Positions 33,009 through 41,689 of a stretch of DNA of 64,000 bases are shown here, in pieces. The stretch spans positions 177,434-241,433 of the forward strand of contig NZ_JAWRCU010000010.1 of assembly GCF_033542235.1 (NCBI RefSeq). The letters run 5' to 3'. Origin of the DNA: JAWRCU01 sp033542235 (GTDB lineage: Bacteria; Pseudomonadota; Alphaproteobacteria; Rhizobiales; Rhizobiaceae). Position 1 is the stretch's first letter; each line of letters begins with the position of its first letter. Made by a program: the position numbers and the translations under genes. The notes beneath the pieces are model-generated. The model searched no databases, was not told the origin of the DNA, and saw nothing but the letters and a program-made list of their open reading frames with translations.

Positions 33009-34386
33009 TCGGTCGCTCCTTGTTCTTCAGGTGTCGTGCAAGATCGCCGAACGCGTCACGAGACGCGCCATCCCTCGGCGATTGGCTGAGCGCTTCATAG
33101 ATCAGGGGCACCTGGCGCACGGCCATATCGAGCTCGGGGTCGACGCCCGGCTGGTAGGCGCCGAGCAGGCGAATGTCACGCGTGTCCTCGAAGCGGGCGA
33201 TCATGGCGCGCAGGCGCGTTACGAGAACCCGCTCGTCGTCGCTCCAGGCCTTGGGCGCCAGGCGTGAGATCGAAGACAGCGGATTGACCGGCGGGTAGCG
33301 CCCCTGCTCCGCGATGGAGCGGTCGAGCACGACGTGACCGTCGAGAATGCCGCGCACCGAATCGGCAACCGGGTCGTTGTGGTCGTCGCCGTCGACAAGC
33401 ACGGAGATGACGGCGGTGATGGATCCCGTGCCGATCGCGCCGGGGCCGGCGCGCTCCAGGAGTTTCGGGAGATCCGTGAAGACCGAGGCCGGGTAGCCGC
33501 GCGCGACGGGATGCTCACCCGACCCCGTCGCGACTTCCCGTAGGGCATGCGCGAAGCGCGTGATGGAATCGAGGACCAGGAGCACACGGTCACCGCGGTC
33601 GCGAAAGTGCTCGGCGATGCGCATCGCTGTGCCCGGGGCATGCTTTCGCATCATCGCGCTTTCGTCGCTGGTCGCCACGACCGCGACGGTCTTCGCCATG
33701 TTCTTGTGTCCGATCGTATCTTCGAGGAATTCGCGGACTTCGCGGCCGCGCTCGCCGACGAGCGCAACGACGACCGTGTCGAAGGCGTCGGCCGAAGCAA
33801 GCATGGCAAGCAGCGTCGATTTGCCGACGCCCGAACCCGCGAAGACGCCGATACGCTGGCCGAAGCAGAGGGGCGTGAATATGTCGATGACACGCACCCC
33901 GGTCTTCAGCGCCATGCCGACCCGCTCGCGGTTTAGCGCTGCAGGCGTTCCGGCAGGCAGGCTCTCGCCGCGCATAAGGGTGGGACCGGAATCGATCGGC
34001 CGTCCCAGCGCGTTGAGGACGCGACCACGCCACGAGACGTCCGGCGCGACGCTGAAGGGGCCGCGGTTGAAGACGGGATCGCCGACCCCGGCGTCAGCAC
34101 TATGCTCGAACGGCGCCACAAGGACGAGGTCCGCGCTTATCTGAACGATCTCGCCGGCGCGTGAACCGCCCTGCGATCTGTGCTCGACGACATCGCCGAG
34201 CCGCGCGCTTTGCGACAGGCCGCGCACCCGGTAATGCGTCGCGGAAATTTCGGTGATCCTGCCGCCCGCGCGGACCAGCGTGCGACCGTCGGAGAATGCC
34301 TGCCATATACGCTCGAGCGCCAGAAGCGCTTCGCCTTGTCCGGCAGGCGCCGTCTGCCTCACCGGTACAGGCGATTGCGTCGTCAT
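32989..34386 (-). CDS. fliI: FliI flagellar export ATPase
   Basis: A 465-aa export ATPase. Walker A GSGVGKST is at 184-191 and Walker B is RVLLVLDSITRFA. The family DEXX-like ARGYPASVFTDLPKLLERAG stretch is present. It hexamerises under the FlhA ring and works with FliH and FliJ, for which candidates are proposed at 20454 and 5851. It starts 13 bases after flgF ends. Confidence 0.96.
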   Translation of the reverse strand: MTTQSPVPVRQTAPAGQGEALLALERIWQAFSDGRTLVRAGGRITEISATHYRVRGLSQSARLGDVVEHRSQGGSRAGEIVQISADLVLVAPFEHSADAGVGDPVFNRGPFSVAPDVSWRGRVLNALGRPIDSGPTLMRGESLPAGTPAALNRERVGMALKTGVRVIDIFTPLCFGQRIGVFAGSGVGKSTLLAMLASADAFDTVVVALVGERGREVREFLEDTIGHKNMAKTVAVVATSDESAMMRKHAPGTAMRIAEHFRDRGDRVLLVLDSITRFAHALREVATGSGEHPVARGYPASVFTDLPKLLERAGPGAIGTGSITAVISVLVDGDDHNDPVADSVRGILDGHVVLDRSIAEQGRYPPVNPLSSISRLAPKAWSDDERVLVTRLRAMIARFEDTRDIRLLGAYQPGVDPELDMAVRQVPLIYEALSQSPRDGASRDAFGDLARHLKNKERPNAVVQA

Positions 34387-34399
34387 CTAAGAGCCCGGA

Positions 34400-35125
34400 C
34401 TACTGATTGCTGCCAAGTGTTTTGACGGCGTCGTCGAAGGTCGTTTCGGTGTCGCGCGTCATCGCCATCGCGTTCTCGAACGAGCGCTGCACCATGATCA
34501 GCCTCGTCATTTCGAGCACCGGATTGACGTTGGATTCCTCGACGAAGCCTTGCGCCACGCCGACATCGACACGGTCCACGATCGGATCCGGCTCGCCTGC
34601 CGGAATCACGCCCGAATTGCCGAAGCGGTTGAAGTTCGGCCCAGGATTGTAGGCGAAGAGCCCGATCGCGCCGACGAGCCGTCCGTTCTGGCGGATAGTG
34701 CCGTCGCGGCTGGCTTCCGGCGGGCCGTTCAGCGGGTCGAGCTGGATCGGCGCGCCGCCGGCATCGAGCACCGGATAGCCTTCATGGGTGACCAGCTGTC
34801 CGGCATCCGTCAGGGTGAAGCGGCCGTCGCGCGTCATCACCGTGCCGGCCGGCGTTTCGATTCCGAACCAGGCATCGCCCTGTATCGCGAAGTCGAACGG
34901 GTTTTGCGTCTCGCGCAATCCTCCGGCCTTCGGGGAGAGATAGGTATCGCCGGGAGAAGCGAACGATACCGAGTTGGGGCCGGCCCCCGAAACGATATCC
35001 TTGAACTTCACCTCCGTAGCTCGGAAGCCCACCGTCGACATATTGGCGACGTTGTCGGCGATGGTCGTGAGGCGCTTGTCGAGGGCGACCTGCGCGGAAA
35101 GGGCAACGTAGAGACCGTCTTGCAT
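34400..35125 (-). CDS. flgF: FlgF proximal rod protein
   Basis: A 241-aa rod protein with ALSAQVALDKRLTTIADNVA and GFRATEVKF at the N-terminus and NVNPVLEMTRLIMVQRSFEN at the C-terminus. It is more divergent than FlgG at position 30271 and lacks the FlgG-specific stretch. It lies 7 bases after the DUF1217 gene. Confidence 0.94.
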   Translation of the reverse strand: MQDGLYVALSAQVALDKRLTTIADNVANMSTVGFRATEVKFKDIVSGAGPNSVSFASPGDTYLSPKAGGLRETQNPFDFAIQGDAWFGIETPAGTVMTRDGRFTLTDAGQLVTHEGYPVLDAGGAPIQLDPLNGPPEASRDGTIRQNGRLVGAIGLFAYNPGPNFNRFGNSGVIPAGEPDPIVDRVDVGVAQGFVEESNVNPVLEMTRLIMVQRSFENAMAMTRDTETTFDDAVKTLGSNQ

Positions 35126-35132
35126 GCGGGGT

Positions 35133-36254
35133 TCAGCGCTTCATGTTCTGCAGGGTGAGCAGGAGATTGGTCGAGATACCGGCTTCCGTCGGCCGAGCGA
35201 ACAGCACGCTGGCCGAAGCCTGGGTCGGCGTGCTCGGATTCTTGATTTCCCAAAGCGCCGTGAAGCGCGTGAGGAACTTGCCGAGCTTCTCGGGATCCTG
35301 GAGATCCGCGATGTCGAGCTTCTTCTTGAAATAGGCGACCTGGTGGTCGATGTCGGCTGTGGCAAAGGAGTCGGGCACCCCGAGCGCCGTATAGAGGACC
35401 TGCCTCAACGCCTTGTCGCTCAGCATGCTGTAGAATGATTTGATCCCCGGCGCGTTGCGCTCGAAGTAGAGGGCGAGCTGGACGCCCTGGTTCTGCTGGC
35501 CGGCATTCTCCTCCAGCGTCTGGCGCACATATTTGTCGACCGCCACCTTTTGGACCGGGTTGTAGGTGGTCGTGTTTTCACCCAGTTCCTGGAAGTTGAA
35601 AGCGGAGACGAAAGCCTTGTAGCGCACGTCGCCCGATTTGTTGGCGGGGCTGTTCGGATCACTCAGACCGCCTTCGAGAAGCTGGCGGACATGGTCCTTG
35701 GTCTCATTCGCGGGGTTGATGCCGTACGCCTTCAAGGCATATGCCACGAGCCTGTCGTTCTTCAGGAAGTCATCGATCGACTTCACCTTGACGATATTGG
35801 CGAGGTAGTAGTTCGTCTCGGTCTTTACCGCCTCCGAGTTCGGATCGACGCCTGCAATGGTCGCCTGCGTGGCGTAATTTGCGGTCACCTCCTGCTGGGC
35901 TTTCACGTAGGAGGTCGTTTGCTCGCCATTGGCCGCGAAGTTGTAAGTCTTGACGAATTCCGCATACCGCTTGTCGGTGAGCTTGTTGGCGAAGCTGTTG
36001 GGATCGGAAACGCCCCCCTTCATCGCCTTGACCATGAACGCCTTGGCGTAGGTCATGTCTTGCAGGCCGAACGCCTTCATTGCGTAGCTGAACAGCCGGT
36101 AGTTGTTGACGAAATCGTCGACCGATTTCACCTTCGTGATGTTCTCGAGATAATAAGCGGTCTCGCGATCGACCACCGGCTGCTTCTCGACGCGACCAAG
36201 AGCTTTCGGAAGATCCCTCATGATCAGCTGATAACTCGTATAGGTATCGAGCAC
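35133..36254 (-). CDS. DUF1217 flagellar-cluster protein with internal duplication
   Basis: A 373-aa protein. The GTG at 36254, 7 bases after GGAGG, was chosen over a 47-codon upstream extension. Two similar modules are visible: residues about 30-125 (TAYYLENITKVKSVDDFVNN, then MKGGVSDPNSFANKL) and about 145-245 (TNYYLANIVKVKSIDDFLKN, then LEGGLSDPNSPANKS). A third, more distant one may follow. DUF1217 proteins occur beside rhizobial flgF; function is not known to me. There is no signal peptide, so if it is external, export would be by the flagellar route. Confidence 0.85.
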   Translation of the reverse strand: MLDTYTSYQLIMRDLPKALGRVEKQPVVDRETAYYLENITKVKSVDDFVNNYRLFSYAMKAFGLQDMTYAKAFMVKAMKGGVSDPNSFANKLTDKRYAEFVKTYNFAANGEQTTSYVKAQQEVTANYATQATIAGVDPNSEAVKTETNYYLANIVKVKSIDDFLKNDRLVAYALKAYGINPANETKDHVRQLLEGGLSDPNSPANKSGDVRYKAFVSAFNFQELGENTTTYNPVQKVAVDKYVRQTLEENAGQQNQGVQLALYFERNAPGIKSFYSMLSDKALRQVLYTALGVPDSFATADIDHQVAYFKKKLDIADLQDPEKLGKFLTRFTALWEIKNPSTPTQASASVLFARPTEAGISTNLLLTLQNMKR

Positions 36255-36412
36255 GCGCAATCCTCCGGCCATTCGGACTGTGTGAGAATAGGCCGAATTC
36301 CTTGCGCGAAACTGAAGGGACGAAAACCGGGCTGTCTTGCGCCTGCATTCAAGCCTCACACAAGGCACGCACGTTAACCAATTTCGACAGGCCATCCACG
36401 AAAGGTGTGCAG
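36255..36412. promoter_or_regulatory. Divergent promoter region DUF1217-flgF-fliI / motA-fliM
   Basis: A 158-bp gap between divergent starts must carry promoters for two long flagellar units. I see no clear sigma-70, sigma-54 or sigma-28 consensus. It is a likely site of VisNR or Rem control by analogy to Sinorhizobium. Confidence 0.45.
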
Positions 36413-37291
36413 GTGGGAATCCTTATCGGTATCGTCGTGACACTCGGCTGCGTGCTTGGGGGCTTCATGGCCATGGGCGGCCACCTGCACGTGCTGATGC
36501 AGCCATGGGAGGCCGTGATCATCTGCGGCGCAGCGCTCGGCTGCTTTCTGGTCGCCAATCCGATGTCGACCGTCAAGGATGCCGGCAGGGGTATCATGGA
36601 AGCGTTCAGGCAGGCCGTGCCGAAGGAGCGCGACTATCTCGAGACGCTCGGCGTCCTGCACAGCCTTATGCGTGAGCTCAGGACCAAGTCGCGCAGCGAG
36701 GTCGAGGCGCATATCGACAATCCCGAGGAGTCGGCCATCTTCCAAGCCTTCCCGACAATCCTGAAGAACCGCGACCTCACCAATTTCATCTGCGACTATT
36801 GCCGCATCATCATCATCGGCAACGCCAGGCCGCACGAGATCGAGGCGTTGATGGACGAAGAAATCCACACCATCCGCGCCGACAAGCTGAAGTCGTACCA
36901 TGCGCTGGTGCAGGTCGGCGATGGGCTGCCGGCGCTCGGCATCGTCGCGGCTGTTCTCGGCGTGGTCAAGGCGATGGGCGCGCTCGACCAATCCCCCGAA
37001 ATCCTCGGCGGGCTGATCGGTGCGGCGCTCGTCGGTACCTTCCTCGGAATTTTCACATCCTATGCGGTGGTCGGCCCGATCGCGGCCAAGATAAAGATGG
37101 TCCGCGACAAGCAGAACCGCCTCTACATCATCGTCAAGCAGACGCTGCTCGCCTACATGAACGGATCGCTGCCGCAAGTCGCAATCGAGTTCGGGCGCAA
37201 GACGATCTCGGCCTATGACCGTCCGACCATCGATGCCGTCGAGCAGAGCACGCTGAACACAGGCGCTGGCGACGCCAAGAAGGCTGCCTGA
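36413..37291 (+). CDS. motA: MotA flagellar stator protein
   Basis: A 292-aa proton-channel stator subunit. The GTG start at 36413 follows AAAGG at about 7 bases and yields VGILIGIVVTLGCVLGGFMA as the first helix. Four membrane segments, the charged cytosolic loop (RELRTKSRSEVEAHIDNPEE) and ALGIVAAVLGVVKAMGALDQ match MotA. It opens the plus-strand unit motA-fliM-fliN-fliG-flhB; its partner motB is 16 kb away on the other strand. Confidence 0.96.
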   Translation: MGILIGIVVTLGCVLGGFMAMGGHLHVLMQPWEAVIICGAALGCFLVANPMSTVKDAGRGIMEAFRQAVPKERDYLETLGVLHSLMRELRTKSRSEVEAHIDNPEESAIFQAFPTILKNRDLTNFICDYCRIIIIGNARPHEIEALMDEEIHTIRADKLKSYHALVQVGDGLPALGIVAAVLGVVKAMGALDQSPEILGGLIGAALVGTFLGIFTSYAVVGPIAAKIKMVRDKQNRLYIIVKQTLLAYMNGSLPQVAIEFGRKTISAYDRPTIDAVEQSTLNTGAGDAKKAA

Positions 37292-37329
37292 TCTATGGCC
37301 GAAGTCGAACAGCCCGGTTGCGTGAAGCG

Positions 37330-38253
37330 ATGAGCAGCCCCGCGGAATCCCGCAACTTCATCGTCGAGCGCCTCGTCGGCGAAACCGGCGAGCCCGACCG
37401 CGTCATCGAAGCCGCACGCGCGCTGGCCGAGCGCGCGGTGCCTGCGGTGCTGGCCTCGCTCAACGACGGACTCGCCTCTCCCGTCAATATCGACGTGAGC
37501 AAGGTCGAGCTCGCCCGGATGGCGAAAGCGCGCCCGCAAGGTCCGACCAATCATGCAATGACGATCGCGCCTTCGGACTCCTCGCCCGATGCGATGATGA
37601 TGCTGATCGACGCCGACGCGATCGCGATCGTCGTCGATGCGCTGTTCGGAGGAGACCCAGACCTCCCTTTCACGCCGATCAAACGAAGCCTGTCACCGAC
37701 GGAGACGAGTGTCGCCGGCTTGGTCTTCAATAAGCTTGCCGAGGCGGTGAACGGGTCCGGCACCCGCGCATTCAACATCCGTTTCCCGCTGCCTCCGGCA
37801 ATCACCGGCACGGAAATGGCGAAGCACATCATTCGCGACGGCCCGGCAGTGCGCATCGATTTCAGCATCTTCACCGGAGGCGGTTCGGGTAGTTTGAGCC
37901 TCGTCATGCCGCAGCGCGTTCTGCTGAAGCATCGCGGCGATACGGTGCAGGCCAAGAGCGACGAGCATGGCGCCACCTGGGGCGAGCGGCTCGGTGAAGA
38001 AGTGATGCGCTCGGCAGTGAGGCTCGAGGCGACCATGCCGCTACCCAAGATGACGCTCGGGGAGATCGCCGCTCTTCGTGCTGGGCAGGTGATCGCCATC
38101 GACCCGGCTGCGCAGTCGCGTGCGCTGCTTTCGGCTCGCAAGCAGACCTTGTTCGTGTGCGAGTTCGGCAAGCTGGGCCAGAACTACACAGTCCGAGTAA
38201 GACATGCTTACGATGCTGCTCAGGAATTCATGGACGGGCTCTTGCCCACCTGA
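37330..38253 (+). CDS. fliM: FliM flagellar switch protein
   Basis: A 307-aa divergent rhizobial FliM. The central CheC-like fold and C-terminal SpoA (FliN-like) domain (LGEIAALRAGQVIAIDPAAQ) are recognisable; the N-terminal CheY-binding EIDALL motif is not seen. The ATG at 37330 overlaps the stop of a 12-codon open frame that begins at 37295 after motA, so initiation may be coupled to it. Part of the C ring with FliG and FliN. Confidence 0.9.
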   Translation: MSSPAESRNFIVERLVGETGEPDRVIEAARALAERAVPAVLASLNDGLASPVNIDVSKVELARMAKARPQGPTNHAMTIAPSDSSPDAMMMLIDADAIAIVVDALFGGDPDLPFTPIKRSLSPTETSVAGLVFNKLAEAVNGSGTRAFNIRFPLPPAITGTEMAKHIIRDGPAVRIDFSIFTGGGSGSLSLVMPQRVLLKHRGDTVQAKSDEHGATWGERLGEEVMRSAVRLEATMPLPKMTLGEIAALRAGQVIAIDPAAQSRALLSARKQTLFVCEFGKLGQNYTVRVRHAYDAAQEFMDGLLPT

Positions 38254-38279
38254 ATCGGCATGCGAGATGGAGATGAAAG

Positions 38280-38648
38280 ATGAGCGAGCGCAATCCCGTC
38301 CCGACTGACGACATCCAGGAGGAGCAGCTCAATCGCGCTATCGAGGAATTGCGGGGCGCGCTCAGCGAAGGCGCGTCGTCCATGTCGGCAGGCGGGGGCA
38401 ACGCCAGCGTCATCATGAACATTCCGGTCGACGTGCAGATCGTGCTCGGCAGCGCCGAAATGCCGGTATCGGAGCTGATGGCGCTGCAGAAAGGGTCGAC
38501 GGTCGCCCTCAACCGCAGGATAGGCGAGGCTGTTGACGTCGTCGTCAACGGACGCAAGATCGCCAAAGGCGAGATTACGGTGCTGGAGAACGATCCATCG
38601 CGCTTCGGCATCCGACTGACCGAAGTGATCACGGCAAAGCCGGTCTGA
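38280..38648 (+). CDS. fliN: FliN flagellar switch protein
   Basis: A 122-aa C-ring protein: a variable N-terminus, then the SpoA domain IPVDVQIVLGSAEMPVSELM and VALNRRIGEAVDVVVNGRKI. The start ATG 38280 follows GGAG at a good distance. It is encoded between fliM and fliG. Confidence 0.95.
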   Translation: MSERNPVPTDDIQEEQLNRAIEELRGALSEGASSMSAGGGNASVIMNIPVDVQIVLGSAEMPVSELMALQKGSTVALNRRIGEAVDVVVNGRKIAKGEITVLENDPSRFGIRLTEVITAKPV

Positions 38649-38688
38649 TGACGAGGGCGCTTAGGCAATTGGCAAGAGGTAGCCTGCC

Positions 38689-39705
38689 GTGACGACCGCT
38701 CTCGCTCTCACGCGCCCTCAGAAGGCTGCGGCGATCCTCGTCGCAATGGGCAAGCCGTCCGCCAGCAGGCTTCTCAAATTCTTCAAGCAGGAAGAATTGC
38801 GCGCACTGGTGGATGCAGCGCGCATGCTGCGCACGATTCCCCAGAGCGAGCTCGAAAGGATCGTCGCCGAATTCGAGGCGGAATTTACGGAAGGGGCGGG
38901 CCTGCTCGATTCCGCCGACACGATGGAGCGGATGCTCAACGAGTCGCTCTCACCGGAAGAGATGAACGCGCTGATGGGCGTCGAGACGGAGCAGGAAGCC
39001 GACGCGCCTCCGCCGATCTGGCCCGACGTCGAGAAGCTCGAATCCGCCAGGCTCGGCGCATTCCTGGCCGGCGAGCATCCCCAGACGGCCGCCGTGGTTC
39101 TCTCCAAGCTCGCCCCGCAGGCTGCCGCCAATGTGCTGCTCACGCTGGAGAAGTCGTCACGCGGCGAAATCATCAAACGCATGATGACCATGGCGAACGT
39201 GCCGGACAGCGCGGTCAGGATCGTCGAGGATCAGATCCGGGCACGGCTGCTCGTCGAGAATGCGGTAAAGGACATGTCGGCGGGCCAGGCACGTGTCGCC
39301 AACGTCCTCAACGAGCTCGAGAAGGACAAGCTCGAAGAGATGATGCGGGACCTCGAAGCCTCGGGGGCAAGCGACCTCGACGGCATCCGGGCACGTCTCT
39401 TCGCCTTCGAGGACATATTGCTACTCACGCAGAAGGCGCGCGTGACGCTTTTCGACGGCATCTCGACCGAATTGGTCACGCTCGCCTTGCGCGGCGCCGA
39501 GCCCGCAATGACGGAATCCGTGCTTTCCTCGATCGGCGCGCGCTCGCGCCGCATGATCGAAGCCGAGCTCGCGACCGACATCGGCAATATCAGCAGCGAC
39601 GACATTTCGCGGGCGCGCAAGTCGATCGCGTCGGCCGCCATCAGGCTTGCGGGCGAAGGAGCCTTCGAGCTGCCTTCCACCCAGAAGCAGGACGCTGCCG
39701 CCTGA
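38689..39705 (+). CDS. fliG: FliG flagellar switch protein
   Basis: A 338-aa torque-generating C-ring protein with a GTG start 8 bases after AGAGG. The middle domain (GEHPQTAAVVLSKLAPQAAA) and C-terminal domain (FAFEDILLLTQKARVTLFDG) with the charged torque helix are typical. It binds FliF above and FliM below. Confidence 0.95.
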   Translation: MTTALALTRPQKAAAILVAMGKPSASRLLKFFKQEELRALVDAARMLRTIPQSELERIVAEFEAEFTEGAGLLDSADTMERMLNESLSPEEMNALMGVETEQEADAPPPIWPDVEKLESARLGAFLAGEHPQTAAVVLSKLAPQAAANVLLTLEKSSRGEIIKRMMTMANVPDSAVRIVEDQIRARLLVENAVKDMSAGQARVANVLNELEKDKLEEMMRDLEASGASDLDGIRARLFAFEDILLLTQKARVTLFDGISTELVTLALRGAEPAMTESVLSSIGARSRRMIEAELATDIGNISSDDISRARKSIASAAIRLAGEGAFELPSTQKQDAAA

Positions 39706-39732
39706 TCATCTCCCTCGCGAACCGTGTGACGC

Positions 39733-40824
39733 ATGGCCGAGTCTGACGACAAGGAAAGCAAAACCGAGGAAGCGACCGAGAAGAAGATCCGCGATACCAT
39801 CGAGAAGGGTCAGCTTCCCCACTCGAAGGAGGCGGCGATCCTCGCCTCGTTCGCGGCGATCCTCGTCTTCACCGTCTTCTTCGCCAAGAACAGCGTCGTC
39901 GAGCTCGGCAGCTTCCTTTCAATCTTCATCGAAAAGCCAGAGGATTGGCCGATCGACACGGAGCTCGATGTCGTCAACCTGATGAGGACCATCTTCCTCG
40001 AAGTCGGCAAGACCATCGCCGCGATGATCATCCTTCTGGTCGTCGCCGGCGTTGCGGCTTCCGTGCTCCAGCACGTGCCGAGCCTGGTGCTCGATCGCAT
40101 CACGCCAAAAATGTCGCGTATCTCGATCCGCCAGGGCTGGAAGCGGCTCTTCGGTCTGCAAGGCTTCGTGGAATTCCTGAAATCGCTCGGCAAGCTCGTA
40201 TTCGCCCTCGCCTTCGTGATATTCGCCGTCAACGAGGCAATGCAGCGCCTGCTGCTCGGCATGATCACGCAGCCGGTCGCCTTCGGACTCGTGATCCGCG
40301 AGATCGCCATCAACATCCTTCTGGCGCTCACATTCGCCATGCTCATCATCGGCGCCGCCGATATCGTCTGGTCGCGCTTCTCCTGGCGTCGCGACCTGCG
40401 CATGACACGGCAGGAAGTGAAGGACGAGCTGAAGCAGAGCGACGGCGATCCGATCATCAAATCGCGCATGCGTTCGCTCGCACGCGATCGGGCGCGCCGT
40501 CGCATGATGGCGGCGGTGCCCCGGGCGACGCTGGTGATCGCCAATCCCACGCACTATTCGATCGCGCTGAAATATGTGCGCGAAGAGGACAATGCACCGG
40601 TCGTGCTCGCCAAGGGCGTGGACCTAGTTGCGCTCAAGATCAGGGAGATCGCCGAGGCGAACGGCATACCCGTTTTCGAGGAGGTGACGCTCGCCCGCTC
40701 CATGTACAAACAAGTTTCGGTTGATAGCGTCATTCCGCCCCAGTTCTACCAGGCGGTCGCCGAGCTGGTGCGCGTCGTCTACGCAAAACAGGGCGGGCCG
40801 CGACAGGTGCAGAGACAGACATGA
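39733..40824 (+). CDS. flhB: FlhB export substrate-specificity switch protein
   Basis: A 363-aa export gate protein: a charged N-terminus (KTEEATEKKIRDTIEKGQLP), four membrane helices, and the cytosolic domain with the autocleavage motif NPTH at residues 271-274. Autocleavage at this motif switches export from rod/hook to filament subunits, together with FliK. It overlaps the next gene by ATGA. Confidence 0.96.
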   Translation: MAESDDKESKTEEATEKKIRDTIEKGQLPHSKEAAILASFAAILVFTVFFAKNSVVELGSFLSIFIEKPEDWPIDTELDVVNLMRTIFLEVGKTIAAMIILLVVAGVAASVLQHVPSLVLDRITPKMSRISIRQGWKRLFGLQGFVEFLKSLGKLVFALAFVIFAVNEAMQRLLLGMITQPVAFGLVIREIAINILLALTFAMLIIGAADIVWSRFSWRRDLRMTRQEVKDELKQSDGDPIIKSRMRSLARDRARRRMMAAVPRATLVIANPTHYSIALKYVREEDNAPVVLAKGVDLVALKIREIAEANGIPVFEEVTLARSMYKQVSVDSVIPPQFYQAVAELVRVVYAKQGGPRQVQRQT

Positions 40825-41258
40825 ATCGGCAAGCGTTTTCCGCAGATCGCGAAGTCGTCGTCGCCAATGCGATCAAGGAGGTCGTGAGCGAGCTGCGCAT
40901 GGTCGATGTCAGCGACTACGTCGCATTCATTCGCATGGGCCATTTCGCCAATGTCTCCGATCTTGTGGATTCGGCCGCCGAACGCTTCTTCATGCCGGGC
41001 ACGATCAGGCTCGGCCATGGCGGCGAGGCGCATCTTGCCTGGAGCGGCGAGCCGAAGATCGTCCTCGACCTGGAGCTCCGCCCGCGTGGCGCAACCGTCT
41101 ATTTCACGCTCGCGATGAGCGCCGAGACGGCATCGATCGATGTCAACTACGTGGCCTTCGAGAACGCGGCTGGCACGCCGGCTGAGAACACCGCTTTCCT
41201 CGCGACGGCGATCGAGCAGTCGAAGATAAGGAAGGGCAGTAGGGCAGTAGGGCAGTAG
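40821..41258 (+). CDS. Conserved flagellar-cluster protein, unknown; C-terminus ends in repeat
   Basis: A 145-aa soluble protein without signal peptide or membrane helix. It starts on an ATGA overlap with flhB, so it belongs to the motA-flhB unit. A beta-rich middle (IRLGHGGEAHLAWSGEPKIV followed by DLELRPRGATVYFTLAMSAE) is the best-defined part. The last seven residues (GSRAVGQ) and the stop codon are encoded by the 8-bp repeat array of the neighbouring cassette, so the original C-terminus was probably altered. I do not recognise a function. Confidence 0.75.
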   Translation: MNRQAFSADREVVVANAIKEVVSELRMVDVSDYVAFIRMGHFANVSDLVDSAAERFFMPGTIRLGHGGEAHLAWSGEPKIVLDLELRPRGATVYFTLAMSAETASIDVNYVAFENAAGTPAENTAFLATAIEQSKIRKGSRAVGQ

Positions 41259-41689
41259 GGCAGTAGGGCAGTAGGGAAAGAATGCCCGAAAAGATCGATT
41301 CGTATAGAGATCTTGTCGTCTGGCAGCAGGCGATGGACTTAGCTGTAGCTATCTATCAGGCGACAAGAAACTGGCCGAAGGACGAGCTTTACGGACTGAC
41401 CTCGCAAGTCCGTCGTGCCGCGACTTCTGTTCCGGTCAACATCGCTGAAGGCTATGCCCGCGAGAATCGCGGTTCGTATCAGCAGTTCCTTCGAATCGCG
41501 CAAGGCTCGTTGAAGGAGCTCGAGACGCATTTGCTGATTTCGCAGCGTGTAGGCATCGCTTCTTCGGAAACCGTCAAACCGCTGATGACGCACAGCGAAA
41601 GCGTCGGCAAACTTCTCAGGCTTCTAATCCGTAGGCTCTCGAGCGGGTAACCCTACTGCCCTACTGCCCTACTGCCCTACTGCCCTACT
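41233..41689. mobile_element. Four-helix-bundle gene cassette bounded by inverted 8-bp tandem arrays
   Basis: The left array 41233-41276 has five copies of AGGGCAGT plus AGGG. The right array 41651-41689 has four copies of CCCTACTG plus CCCTACT, the exact inverse. Between them is a single gene. The arrays lie in a convergent gap and contain the stop codons of both flanking genes (41256-41258 and 41685-41687). There is no transposase. That it is mobile is inferred from architecture. Confidence 0.6.
41282..41650 (+). CDS. Four-helix-bundle protein (S23/IVP family)
   Basis: A 122-aa protein with the family layout: SYRDLVVWQQAMDLAVAIY, then TSQVRRAATSVPVNIAEGYA and FLRIAQGSLKELETHLLI. The family was first seen in intervening sequences of 23S rRNA genes and includes Avd-like proteins of diversity-generating retroelements; its biochemical role is mostly unknown, with nucleic-acid binding suggested. 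The start ATG follows AGGGAAAG, which is the end of the left repeat array, so the array supplies the ribosome-binding site. Unrelated to flagella. Confidence 0.9.
   Translation: MPEKIDSYRDLVVWQQAMDLAVAIYQATRNWPKDELYGLTSQVRRAATSVPVNIAEGYARENRGSYQQFLRIAQGSLKELETHLLISQRVGIASSETVKPLMTHSESVGKLLRLLIRRLSSG

Noticed and set aside
35133..36395. A 420-aa form of the DUF1217 protein
   Set aside because: The first 47 codons have no family pattern, and the GTG at 36254 has a much better Shine-Dalgarno.
41233..41689. The octamer arrays as a CRISPR or VNTR locus
   Set aside because: Units are 8 bp without spacers, and the two arrays are inverted around one gene, so neither CRISPR nor a simple tandem repeat explains them.
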